Assembly: GCA_910586285.1 (NCBI GenBank)
Contig: CAJUGR010000013.1
Location: forward strand, 1-20,209
DNA from: an uncultured Erysipelotrichaceae bacterium
GTDB lineage: Bacteria > Bacillota_I > Bacilli_A > Erysipelotrichales > Erysipelotrichaceae
Length of the DNA: 20,209 nucleotides
Reading direction: 5' to 3'
Below, piece after piece: positions 1 through 6,094 of the stretch. The notes under the pieces were generated by a model. It was not told the origin of the DNA. It did no database searches and saw only the letters and a list, made by a program, of their open reading frames with translations. Position 1 is the stretch's first letter. Every line of letters starts with the position of its first letter. The translations under genes were made by a program, and so were the position numbers.

Positions 1-50
1 ACGCCTCTTGTGGACTTTCACCACAGATGTAGGGCATGCCCGTCATACAT
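1..50. other. Window-edge segment with hairpin and palindrome, no gene
   Basis: No open frame of note is seen. A 5-bp hairpin (TGTGG at 9-13, CCACA at 21-25) and a perfect 10-bp palindrome GGGCATGCCC (32-41) lie just beyond the terminator of the SDR gene. Read on the minus strand the hairpin is GTGGTGAAAGTCCAC, which is reminiscent of stem-loops in domain I of bacterial group II introns. That is memory-based resemblance over a very short stretch and cannot be settled without the bases beyond position 1. Confidence 0.25.
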
Positions 51-51
51 A

Positions 52-73
52 AAAAGCCGCAATCGCGACTTTT
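52..73 (-). terminator. Rho-independent terminator of the SDR gene
   Basis: On the minus strand AAAAGTCGC, a GATT loop and GCGGCTTTT pair into a 9-bp stem with one G-T wobble, followed by further T. It starts three bases after the stop codon of the SDR gene, so it closes that transcript. Confidence 0.8.
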
Positions 74-76
74 GGT

Positions 77-829
77 TTATCCGACATAACCGCCGTCAAC
101 AGACAGAACAGCACCGTTGATATAAGATGCAGCATCACTGGATAAAAACAGAATTGCATGCGCAATATCTTCCGGTTCACCCAATCGCTGCAGCGGCACC
201 CGTGCTGCCATCGCCTGAATCATTTTGGGATCCAAGGCTTTGACCATATCCGTGCCGATGATTCCCGGTGCTACCGCATTCACACGAATGCCGTCTTTTC
301 CCAATTCCCGAGCCAATGCTTTGGTTAAACCGTTTACCGCAAATTTACTGGTGGGATAGGCACTGCCCGAAGCCTGTGCATACAGTGAAACCATCGAACT
401 GGTGTTAACGATAACACCTTTTCCCTTGTGTTTCATCATTGGCACACATAAGCGCGTTAAGCGAAACAGCCCATCGACATTGATATTCATAACAGCCGCA
501 AAATGCTCATCATCATAGGCATCAATCGGTTTCGCATCGGAAACGCCGGCATTATTCACCAAAATATCCACGGTACCGAATTTTCGTTTTACTTCATCCA
601 GCATCGCCGTAATTGATGCTTCACTGGATAAGTCAGGATAAAATCCAAGAACCCGATCCGTTTTTCCTTCCTCTGATAACTGAGCCAATGCCTTATCCAC
701 ACTCTCCTGTCTTGAACCCAGTAAAACGACATTCGCACCGTTATCTAAAAACTCTCTGACGGTTTCAAAGCCGATACCGCGCGTACCGCCACTCACAATA
801 ACAACCTTATCCATAAAACACTGTTCCAT
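77..829 (-). CDS. SDR-family oxidoreductase (FabG-like)
   Basis: A classical short-chain dehydrogenase/reductase of 250 residues, the usual FabG length. It has the Rossmann nucleotide motif SGGTRGIG (residues 13-20), NNAG (92-95), catalytic Ser145, and Tyr158 and Lys162 in a YPTSK motif. The C-terminal GGYVG ending is typical of the family. Members reduce or oxidise a carbonyl/alcohol with NAD(P)H; the substrate cannot be read from sequence. Longer upstream starts exist in frame, but AGGAGG at 838-843 sits 8 bases before the ATG at 827-829, which decides the start. The gene stands alone: own promoter upstream, own terminator downstream, no fatty-acid synthesis genes beside it. A housekeeping FabG role is therefore unlikely; a sugar, alcohol or hydroxy-acid dehydrogenase is equally possible. 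Confidence 0.93.
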   Translation of the reverse strand: MEQCFMDKVVIVSGGTRGIGFETVREFLDNGANVVLLGSRQESVDKALAQLSEEGKTDRVLGFYPDLSSEASITAMLDEVKRKFGTVDILVNNAGVSDAKPIDAYDDEHFAAVMNINVDGLFRLTRLCVPMMKHKGKGVIVNTSSMVSLYAQASGSAYPTSKFAVNGLTKALARELGKDGIRVNAVAPGIIGTDMVKALDPKMIQAMAARVPLQRLGEPEDIAHAILFLSSDAASYINGAVLSVDGGYVG

Positions 830-854
830 CTTTCGCACCTCCTGAATTACTTTT

Positions 855-883
855 ACTATACCACGCTTTCCCCTTTTATACAA
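855..883 (-). promoter_or_regulatory. Promoter of the SDR gene (extended -10)
   Basis: On the minus strand TTGTAT (878-883), a 17-base spacer and TATAGT (855-860) are preceded by TG at the extended -10 position. It places transcription start about 20 bases before the AGGAGG ribosome binding site. The -35 is weak (3 of 6 consensus). Confidence 0.6.
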
Positions 884-1105
884 ATCGAGAGATTGAAAAA
901 GCGTCTGAAAGAGTGATACGAAATCACTTCTTACCAGTATTCTTTTATATGCCCTGTCTTATTGTGTTCTCACATGAGATTTATTCAATTCCGTTAACAT
1001 ATATCATGGTCTTGTTTCTTTTCCCTAACCCCTTATATTATTCTGAACCAATAGGCTGCTAAAAGTGAAAATAAAGCAGAAGCGATCGCTACATTAGGCA
1101 ATTTA
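884..1105. other. Intergenic region between the divergent SDR and pntC genes
   Basis: About 220 bases with no convincing gene. It holds a small imperfect hairpin (AGTGAT 912-917 with ATCACT 923-928) without a T tract. A 22-codon minus-strand frame with a membrane-like sequence (1033-1101) lacks a ribosome binding site. I see no operator, riboswitch or repeat here. Confidence 0.4.
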
Positions 1106-1114
1106 TGTTATAAT
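1106..1114 (+). promoter_or_regulatory. pntC promoter, extended -10
   Basis: TGTTATAAT is a perfect extended -10 (TGn plus TATAAT at 1109-1114). No good -35 is visible 17 bases upstream (TCGCTA, 1086-1091). Transcription should start near 1121, giving a leader of about 40 bases before the chosen ATG at 1160. Confidence 0.7.
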
Positions 1115-1129
1115 AGAGCCAATAATGGA

Positions 1130-1140
1130 TTCATTATGAA
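1130..1140. promoter_or_regulatory. Candidate operator palindrome TTCATTATGAA
   Basis: A perfect 11-base inverted repeat (TTCAT-T-ATGAA) just downstream of the predicted pntC transcription start. A near match, TTCATGATGAG, lies on the minus strand inside the phnW promoter spacer (5777-5787). Sharing between two promoters of one pathway hints at a common regulator, possibly the winged helix of PntC itself. This is inference from two AT-rich sites only. Confidence 0.3.
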
Positions 1141-1143
1141 CAA

Positions 1144-1159
1144 AAGGAAGGAGTTCCTT
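1144..1159 (+). promoter_or_regulatory. Shine-Dalgarno in the loop of a start-codon hairpin (pntC)
   Basis: AAGGAA (1144-1149), loop GGAG (1150-1153), TTCCTT (1154-1159) form a perfect 6-bp stem ending exactly at the ATG at 1160. The core GGAG lies in the loop, 6 bases before ATG. It marks 1160 as the start rather than the in-frame ATG at 1136, which has no ribosome binding site. The stem could modulate initiation. Confidence 0.55.
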
Positions 1160-2068
1160 ATGAACTTAACGTTATATCAATTTGAAATATTGGTGCGAAT
1201 CGAACGTCATCCGGAACAGAAGCATTCGCAGCGCGAGTTATCCAAAGCTTTGGGTGTGTCATTAGGGGTCATCAATAAAACCATTGCGGAATTGGTAGAT
1301 AAAGAATTAATGAAGCCTGTTGGCAACAGTAAATATGAAATCACTTTAAAAGGATATGAGTGGCTGGAGCCCTATCGGGTAAAAAAGGCGATATTTATGG
1401 CCGCAGGATTTGGCAGCCGTATGGTTCCCGTTACCTTAAATACACCAAAACCGCTGATTATGGTACATGGAAAAAAGATCATCGAAACACTTTTAGATGC
1501 GGTTTTAGAAGCCGGTATTCACGATATTACGATTGTGCGTGGTTATTTAAGTGAACAGTTTGATGTTCTGTTAAAAAAATATCCGACGATCAAATTTGTG
1601 GAAAATCCGATTTACAATGAAGCCAATAATATTTCCTCTGCTTATGTAGTGAAAGATCTTTTGGCCAATGCTTATATGTTGGAATCCGATTTGGTTTTGT
1701 ACAACAGGGAAATCATTCGAAAATATGAGTATGCATCCAATTATACCGGTATGAAAGTCACAAGAACGGATGACTGGTGCTTTGAAACAAAGAAGGGTAT
1801 CATCACTAAGGTGAAGGTGGGCGGACAGAATGTTCATCATATGTTCGGCATCTCCTATTGGGCAAAAGATGATGCAGCCGTTATGAGCAAAGACATTGAT
1901 GCGATCTTTCACAGTCCCGGCGGCAAGGAACGCTATTGGGATGAAGTACCGCTGAAGAATTGCATTGATCATTATTCAGTGATGGTACGGGAAGTCAATC
2001 CGAATGATATTGTGGAAATCGATACATTCAATGAATTAAAACAAATTGATCCCGTATATAACGTTTAA
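1160..2068 (+). CDS. pntC: CTP:phosphonate (2-AEP) cytidylyltransferase with N-terminal winged helix (PntC/LicC-like)
   Basis: 302 residues. Residues 1-70 form a winged-helix domain (recognition region around QRELSKALGVSLGVINK, with a wing near 55-65). From about 75 on is a sugar-nucleotide/choline-phosphate type nucleotidyltransferase: AAGFGSRM (81-88), TPKPL (95-99), NEANNISS (153-160) and metal-binding ESDLVL (175-180). LicC enzymes make CDP-choline; PntC relatives make CMP-2-aminoethylphosphonate. No choline kinase or LicD is present, while genes for AEP synthesis converge on it from the other strand, so AEP is the likelier substrate. The product would be an activated head group for a lipid or glycan. 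The fused DNA-binding domain is unusual for an enzyme and suggests a regulatory role. The start is set by GGAG 6 bases before ATG 1160. The family is certain, the substrate inferred. Confidence 0.82.
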   Translation: MNLTLYQFEILVRIERHPEQKHSQRELSKALGVSLGVINKTIAELVDKELMKPVGNSKYEITLKGYEWLEPYRVKKAIFMAAGFGSRMVPVTLNTPKPLIMVHGKKIIETLLDAVLEAGIHDITIVRGYLSEQFDVLLKKYPTIKFVENPIYNEANNISSAYVVKDLLANAYMLESDLVLYNREIIRKYEYASNYTGMKVTRTDDWCFETKKGIITKVKVGGQNVHHMFGISYWAKDDAAVMSKDIDAIFHSPGGKERYWDEVPLKNCIDHYSVMVREVNPNDIVEIDTFNELKQIDPVYNV

Positions 2069-2100
2069 AAAATGACAGGTCATTGTGATCTGCCATTTTT
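2067..2100. terminator. Bidirectional terminator between pntC and aepX
   Basis: A hairpin with AAAATG/CATTTT outer stem and CAGGTCA/TGATCTG inner stem (one mismatch, one wobble, TTG loop) is flanked by A-run on the left and T-run on the right. It can end transcription in both directions, fitting the two convergent genes whose stops lie at 2068 and 2115. Confidence 0.75.
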
Positions 2101-2114
2101 CATAAAATATTCCG

Positions 2115-3410
2115 TTATAATTCGTGAATTAAATTTAAAATTGCGGAAATAGACATACAGCGATCATCCGCTTCTTTGGCGCGATGATTTTTTAAGATAT
2201 CAATGGCGGCATTCTGCATGGCCGGGAACGCACTACGTGTCAACTGGTTCGCATAAATAACAATGTTAATGCCGTGTTGTGCCAGTTCTTCCTCGGTAAC
2301 CGTATTGTAAGAAGTCGGTACGACAATGATCGGCGTCAGCGCATCCTGCTTACGGAATTCATCACAGAACGTAAAGATTTCATCCGGTTCTTTGCGCCGT
2401 GAATGAATCATAATGCCATCGGCACCTGCTTTGGTATAGGCAAAGGCGCGCTGCAGTGCATCCTCCATGCCCTGTTCCAGAATCAAACTCTCAATGCGGG
2501 CAATAATCATAAAATCATCACTGAGTTGGACATTTTTGCCGGCCTGTATTTTGCGGCAGAAATTTTCAATGGAATCCTGTGTCTGTTCTACCTCAGTTCC
2601 AAACAGGGAATTCTTTTTCAATCCCGTCTTATCTTCGATGATCACCGCTGAAACTCCCATCCGCTCTAAGGTGCGGACATTGTATACAAAATGCTCGATC
2701 AAGCCTCCGGTATCACCATCTAATATAATCGGTTTGGTGGAGACATCCATTACATCATCAATCGTTCTCATCCTACTTGACATATCTACTAATTCAATAT
2801 CCGGCTTGCCCTTAGCGGTGGAATCACATAAGCTGCTGATCCACATAGCATCAAACTGATCCAGTTCACCCGCATGTTCTACAATCGTTTTCTCCGCAAT
2901 GAGTGCGGTAATGCCGCTGTGTACTTCCAATGCTTTCACGATCGGCCGCAAATGTAACAACTGTTTTAAACGCTTACGGCGAAATTCCGGCATCGCCAGT
3001 TGTTCCCGCATTTTGGTATCGATGCGCTTGACTTCTTCATTGCGCGTATAGGGAACTTCAATCAGCTGACCACCCCACTCTGCCAATATATCGACTACCT
3101 CATCACGAATGACCTTTTGGGCATTGGTTTGCCAATTATCTCCGTGAATGACATAGTCAGGTCGATACTTTAATAAATTTTCCTTGTAGGAAACGCTGTT
3201 TTGTACAACGACTTCATCAACCTCCGGTAGTTTGCGAAACAGTTCTTGTCGCTCTTCACAAAGCAAAGTCGGAAAGCGATCGAATTTTACCATTGCCTCA
3301 TCGCTCATGACGCCGATCATCACCCTACCGTATTTTTGGGCGGTACGAATCACATTCAGGTGACCTTCATGGATGACATCAGTCGTAAAACAAGCATATA
3401 CGGTTTTCAT
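2115..3410 (-). CDS. aepX: Phosphoenolpyruvate mutase with N-terminal TagD-like nucleotidyltransferase domain
   Basis: 431 residues, two domains. Residues 1-135 are a cytidylyltransferase-like fold: HEGH (14-17) replaces HxGH of the TagD family, and HGDNW (89-93) matches its GDDW. The second nucleotide motif (RTxGISTT in TagD) is diverged to RIDTKMR (129-135). Residues 155-431 are PEP mutase: DGDTGG (231-236) and the diagnostic EDK-x5-NS (E259, D260, K261, N267, S268), which separates true PEP mutases from isocitrate lyase-like relatives. The enzyme converts PEP to phosphonopyruvate, forming the C-P bond and committing carbon to phosphonates. Its ATG lies within the stop of aepY (4-base ATGA overlap), giving coupled translation with the decarboxylase that must pull the unfavourable mutase step. 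It is the last gene of the operon. Whether the N-terminal domain is catalytic is open. Confidence 0.93.
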   Translation of the reverse strand: MKTVYACFTTDVIHEGHLNVIRTAQKYGRVMIGVMSDEAMVKFDRFPTLLCEERQELFRKLPEVDEVVVQNSVSYKENLLKYRPDYVIHGDNWQTNAQKVIRDEVVDILAEWGGQLIEVPYTRNEEVKRIDTKMREQLAMPEFRRKRLKQLLHLRPIVKALEVHSGITALIAEKTIVEHAGELDQFDAMWISSLCDSTAKGKPDIELVDMSSRMRTIDDVMDVSTKPIILDGDTGGLIEHFVYNVRTLERMGVSAVIIEDKTGLKKNSLFGTEVEQTQDSIENFCRKIQAGKNVQLSDDFMIIARIESLILEQGMEDALQRAFAYTKAGADGIMIHSRRKEPDEIFTFCDEFRKQDALTPIIVVPTSYNTVTEEELAQHGINIVIYANQLTRSAFPAMQNAAIDILKNHRAKEADDRCMSISAILNLIHEL

Positions 3411-4543
3411 GATTCTTTATCTCCTTTCATCTGGCGCATAAATGCTTCCTTATTGGCACAGGCGCTTTCTTTGGGACGTCCCAGATCCGCTCGTGAACCT
3501 AGTGCAACCTTAACTTCCACTAAGACCGGGCCGTTCCGAGTTTGAATTTGGTTTAATACTGTATGCAGCGTATCTTCATCCGCTACGTTGTAGGTATGCG
3601 CATAACCGAAGACCGCGGCGCTTTGCGCAAAATCACGATTACCGCACATTGTCGGCATGCCCCCCACCGATTCATGCGCTTGATTATTTAAAATGATATG
3701 AACAAAATTGGCTCCGGCGCAATGTGCAATGGTATTCATAGACCCCATATGCATCAAAGCCGCACCATCCCCATCGATACAATAAACCTTACGATGAGGA
3801 TTGCTTTGCGCTACACCCAAGGCGATCATCGATGCATGTCCCATTGAACCGACCGTTAAAAAGAGCCGATCATGATTACCGATGATGCGCTCACTCACCT
3901 CATAGGCTTCCCGAGATATTTTGCCCGTGGTGGTGATAATAACATCATCAATTTGTGTATTGCGCAACAGTGTTTCAATCACTTGTTCACGGTTCAGATG
4001 ATAGCCGTTATCAAAATGATAGGATTGATCACTGCACAAAGCACCTTTGCGAATTACGATCGCATACTGACGGTGAGAACGCAGACGATCAGAAGCACAC
4101 TCCATGATCATTTGCCATTGCTTGGTGGTGGTCTGCTCATCTAACAGTGCATACTCGATTTCTAACAAATCCAGCAACGGTAATGTAATTTCGCCTTGAA
4201 AAACATGCTGGGGTTCATCCTTGATGCCCGGTTCACCGCGATAACCGATTAAAAACAGCATCGGTATGTCATATACACGATGATGAATCAAGCTGGCAAT
4301 CGGATTGAGTGCATTTCCCATTCCGCTGTTTTGCATATAAACGCAGCTTAATTCCTCATTACCCAGATAATAACCGGCTGCCAACGCGACAGCCGCTCCC
4401 TCATTTACCGTCACGATGTGTGTATCCATAGATTCATTGCGATTCCAATCATCACACAACGGTTTCAACACGGAATCAGGCACGCCGATGAACTTCGTGA
4501 TACCGATTTGCTTAATGGCACTGATTACCTCAGAAGTTTTCAT
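3407..4543 (-). CDS. aepY: Phosphonopyruvate decarboxylase
   Basis: 378 residues, a two-domain thiamine diphosphate enzyme of normal length for this family. Glu48 in NEGAAVALAAGYY is the residue expected to activate the thiamine ring. The C-terminal half has the TPP/Mg motif starting GDG (258-260) and ending NN (286-287), the typical 30-residue spacing. It decarboxylates phosphonopyruvate to phosphonoacetaldehyde and so drives the PEP mutase equilibrium forward. The start overlaps the phnW stop by 4 bases (ATGA), and its own stop overlaps the aepX start in the same way. The order transaminase-decarboxylase-mutase is a standard AEP arrangement. Sulfopyruvate decarboxylase is the main alternative for the family, excluded by the PEP mutase next door. 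Confidence 0.94.
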   Translation of the reverse strand: MKTSEVISAIKQIGITKFIGVPDSVLKPLCDDWNRNESMDTHIVTVNEGAAVALAAGYYLGNEELSCVYMQNSGMGNALNPIASLIHHRVYDIPMLFLIGYRGEPGIKDEPQHVFQGEITLPLLDLLEIEYALLDEQTTTKQWQMIMECASDRLRSHRQYAIVIRKGALCSDQSYHFDNGYHLNREQVIETLLRNTQIDDVIITTTGKISREAYEVSERIIGNHDRLFLTVGSMGHASMIALGVAQSNPHRKVYCIDGDGAALMHMGSMNTIAHCAGANFVHIILNNQAHESVGGMPTMCGNRDFAQSAAVFGYAHTYNVADEDTLHTVLNQIQTRNGPVLVEVKVALGSRADLGRPKESACANKEAFMRQMKGDKES

Positions 4544-5637
4544 TTTCCGTTCTCCTTTTTATAGTAAGCCTGTAACAGGGCGATAAAACGGTCCACATCT
4601 TTATCTTCAATCGCGCCGATATTCCCGATACGAAAGGCATCATAATCACTCAGTTTACCACGATAAAGCAAGAAGCCGTTGCTTTTGAAATACTCATAAA
4701 AGTGCGCAAAATCAAATCCTTGCGGATATAAGAATGTGGTGATGACTACCCCTTGATCTTGGGCAGGAACCAAGGTTTGAAAGCCCTGTTTCACCATTGC
4801 TTCGCGAAATTGCCGCTGCAGTTTCACATACCGCTGATGACGTGCCGATACGCCGCCCATAGCAATCATTTCTTCCATGGCGCGATGCAGTGCCCGTAAA
4901 ACATGGGTCGGTGAAGTAAAACGAAAAGCACCGAGATTGTCTTCCATAAAGCGATATTGCGCATGCAGATCCAATGACAACGAATGCGCAACATTCGCAC
5001 ATTGATCCAAATGACTGCGCTTGGCAATGACAAATGCCAAGCCGGGAACACCATGTAAGCATTTATTGGAACTGGCAATGAGATAATCAACCTGTAATTC
5101 ATCCATGGACATCTCGACGGCGCCGAAGCTGCTCATGGCATCCACAATACTGATCTTATGATAACGATGAATCACCTCCTGAAGCCCTGTGATATCATTC
5201 AGTACCCCGGCGGTCGTTTCACTGTGAATATAGGCCACATGAGTGATATCTTCACGTGCAATCTGTTCCTCTACCGCTTTCACATCCAGTTGATGAATCA
5301 TCGAACAGCGCACCAATTCATAAGGAATCTGCGCTTTCTGACAAATCTGTCCCATCCGTTCGCCATAGGCTCCGTTAGACAAAATCAAAACCTTCTCATT
5401 TTCTTTCACAACACTGCACAAGACACTCTCCACCCCATAAGTACCGGAGCCCGGAATCAATACCGCAGTATAATCGCGTTCGTCCGCTTGCGCCAGCCGC
5501 AATAACATCATTCGCGTTTCCTGAGCCAAATCGTAATATTCCTGATCTCTTGTGCCCATATCACTCATCATACTCTGCTTCACCTGTGTGCTGGTCGTCA
5601 ATGGACCCGGCGTTAATAAAACCTTTGAATCTGACAC
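4540..5637 (-). CDS. phnW: 2-aminoethylphosphonate:pyruvate transaminase
   Basis: 365 residues, class V (fold type I) aminotransferase. LTPGPLTTS near the N-terminus (residues 8-16) is characteristic of AEP transaminases. Asp166 and Lys192 (in SSNKCLHG) are the expected PLP-binding residues. In catabolic settings PhnW turns AEP into phosphonoacetaldehyde for the hydrolase PhnX. Here there is no phnX, and the partners are the mutase and decarboxylase, so it should run in the biosynthetic direction, aminating phosphonoacetaldehyde. The start is GTG (5635-5637), set by AGGAGG at 5646-5651 with an 8-base spacer; an ATG two bases upstream is out of frame. It is the first gene of the three-gene operon, behind a near-consensus promoter and a leader of about 125 bases. 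Confidence 0.93.
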   Translation of the reverse strand: MSDSKVLLTPGPLTTSTQVKQSMMSDMGTRDQEYYDLAQETRMMLLRLAQADERDYTAVLIPGSGTYGVESVLCSVVKENEKVLILSNGAYGERMGQICQKAQIPYELVRCSMIHQLDVKAVEEQIAREDITHVAYIHSETTAGVLNDITGLQEVIHRYHKISIVDAMSSFGAVEMSMDELQVDYLIASSNKCLHGVPGLAFVIAKRSHLDQCANVAHSLSLDLHAQYRFMEDNLGAFRFTSPTHVLRALHRAMEEMIAMGGVSARHQRYVKLQRQFREAMVKQGFQTLVPAQDQGVVITTFLYPQGFDFAHFYEYFKSNGFLLYRGKLSDYDAFRIGNIGAIEDKDVDRFIALLQAYYKKENGK

Positions 5638-5651
5638 ATGTTTATCCTCCT
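5635..5651 (-). promoter_or_regulatory. RBS deciding the GTG start of phnW
   Basis: AGGAGG (5646-5651) stands 8 bases before GTG at 5635-5637. The overlapping ATG (5637-5639) would give a different frame, and a TAG just upstream closes the phnW frame, so GTG is the only workable start. Confidence 0.8.
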
Positions 5652-6051
5652 AATTTTTGTTATTAAAAAACTTTGTTTCTTAAAAAAATGAACATTATTA
5701 CACCACACATTAAGGATATTTGTGCATAAATATCAGTCATGATTCATCTATATGTTCATTTATAATTATTTTATCGCTCATCATGAACGATTTCAAGCAA
5801 TTTCGTCTCGATTGATATTTGATTTTTGATCGTCCTGTTGTGATGTGAACAAAAGCTTGACAGCTTTCATACTTTTTTGGATCTATCTTTTACGATATAT
5901 TCTTTTATACTATATTCTTTATCATTTATTTTCATATCCTTTCATTTCCCACAAATCTTACCTATCGCTACAATGGCTCCCATTCAAAAGTACGGATCGA
6001 CAAAAAATTATCATTATTCTTATGAAAACAGTTTCTTTTATTATGAAAATT
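5652..6051. other. AT-rich intergenic region between divergent operons
   Basis: About 400 bases with no credible gene. The left part is the leader and promoter of the AEP operon. It contains inverted copies of AATGAACAT (ATGAACATT at about 5688-5696, ATGTTCATT at 5752-5760). A 6-bp stem AAAGCT/AGCTTT (5852-5867) has no T tail. The stretch 5880-6050 is pyrimidine-rich and otherwise featureless up to the promoter at 6052. Confidence 0.4.
5768..5796 (-). promoter_or_regulatory. Promoter of the phnW-aepY-aepX operon
   Basis: On the minus strand TTGAAA (5791-5796), a 17-base spacer and TAAAAT (5768-5773), each 5 of 6 consensus. The spacer contains TTCATGATGAG (5777-5787), a near match to the palindrome in the pntC leader, where a bound protein would block RNA polymerase. 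Confidence 0.7.
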
Positions 6052-6060
6052 TGGTATAAT
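6052..6060 (+). promoter_or_regulatory. Extended -10 promoter of the 720-residue membrane protein gene
   Basis: TGGTATAAT is a perfect extended -10 (TATAAT 6055-6060). No clear -35 is seen. The start point would fall near 6067, which rules out the in-frame ATGs at 6059 and 6065 as start codons. Confidence 0.7.
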
Positions 6061-6094
6061 GCACATGATTAGAGGATGGAAAAGAGGAAATTGT

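Noticed and set aside
912..928. AGTGAT/ATCACT hairpin as terminator or operator
   Set aside because: Imperfect, lacks a T tract, and lies upstream of both divergent genes, where no terminator is needed.
1033..1101. Minus-strand 22-codon frame with membrane-like sequence upstream of pntC, perhaps a gene remnant
   Set aside because: No ribosome binding site, only a TTG start, overlaps the pntC promoter region and is too short to identify.
1160..2068. LicC, phosphocholine cytidylyltransferase
   Set aside because: The fold fits, but no licA, licB or licD is nearby and the AEP genes are; treated as the alternative, not the call.
4540..5637. phnW as part of an AEP degradation pathway
   Set aside because: No phosphonoacetaldehyde hydrolase (phnX) or phosphonate transporter; overlapping mutase and decarboxylase genes indicate synthesis.
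5852..5867. AAAGCT-TGAC-AGCTTT hairpin as a terminator
   Set aside because: Short, AT-rich stem with no immediate T tract and no gene ending nearby.
5857..5889. Perfect TTGACA at 5857-5862 as a plus-strand -35
   Set aside because: No acceptable -10 lies 16-18 bases downstream; the nearest (TATCTT, 5884-5889) is 21 bases away, and a better promoter lies at 6052-6060.
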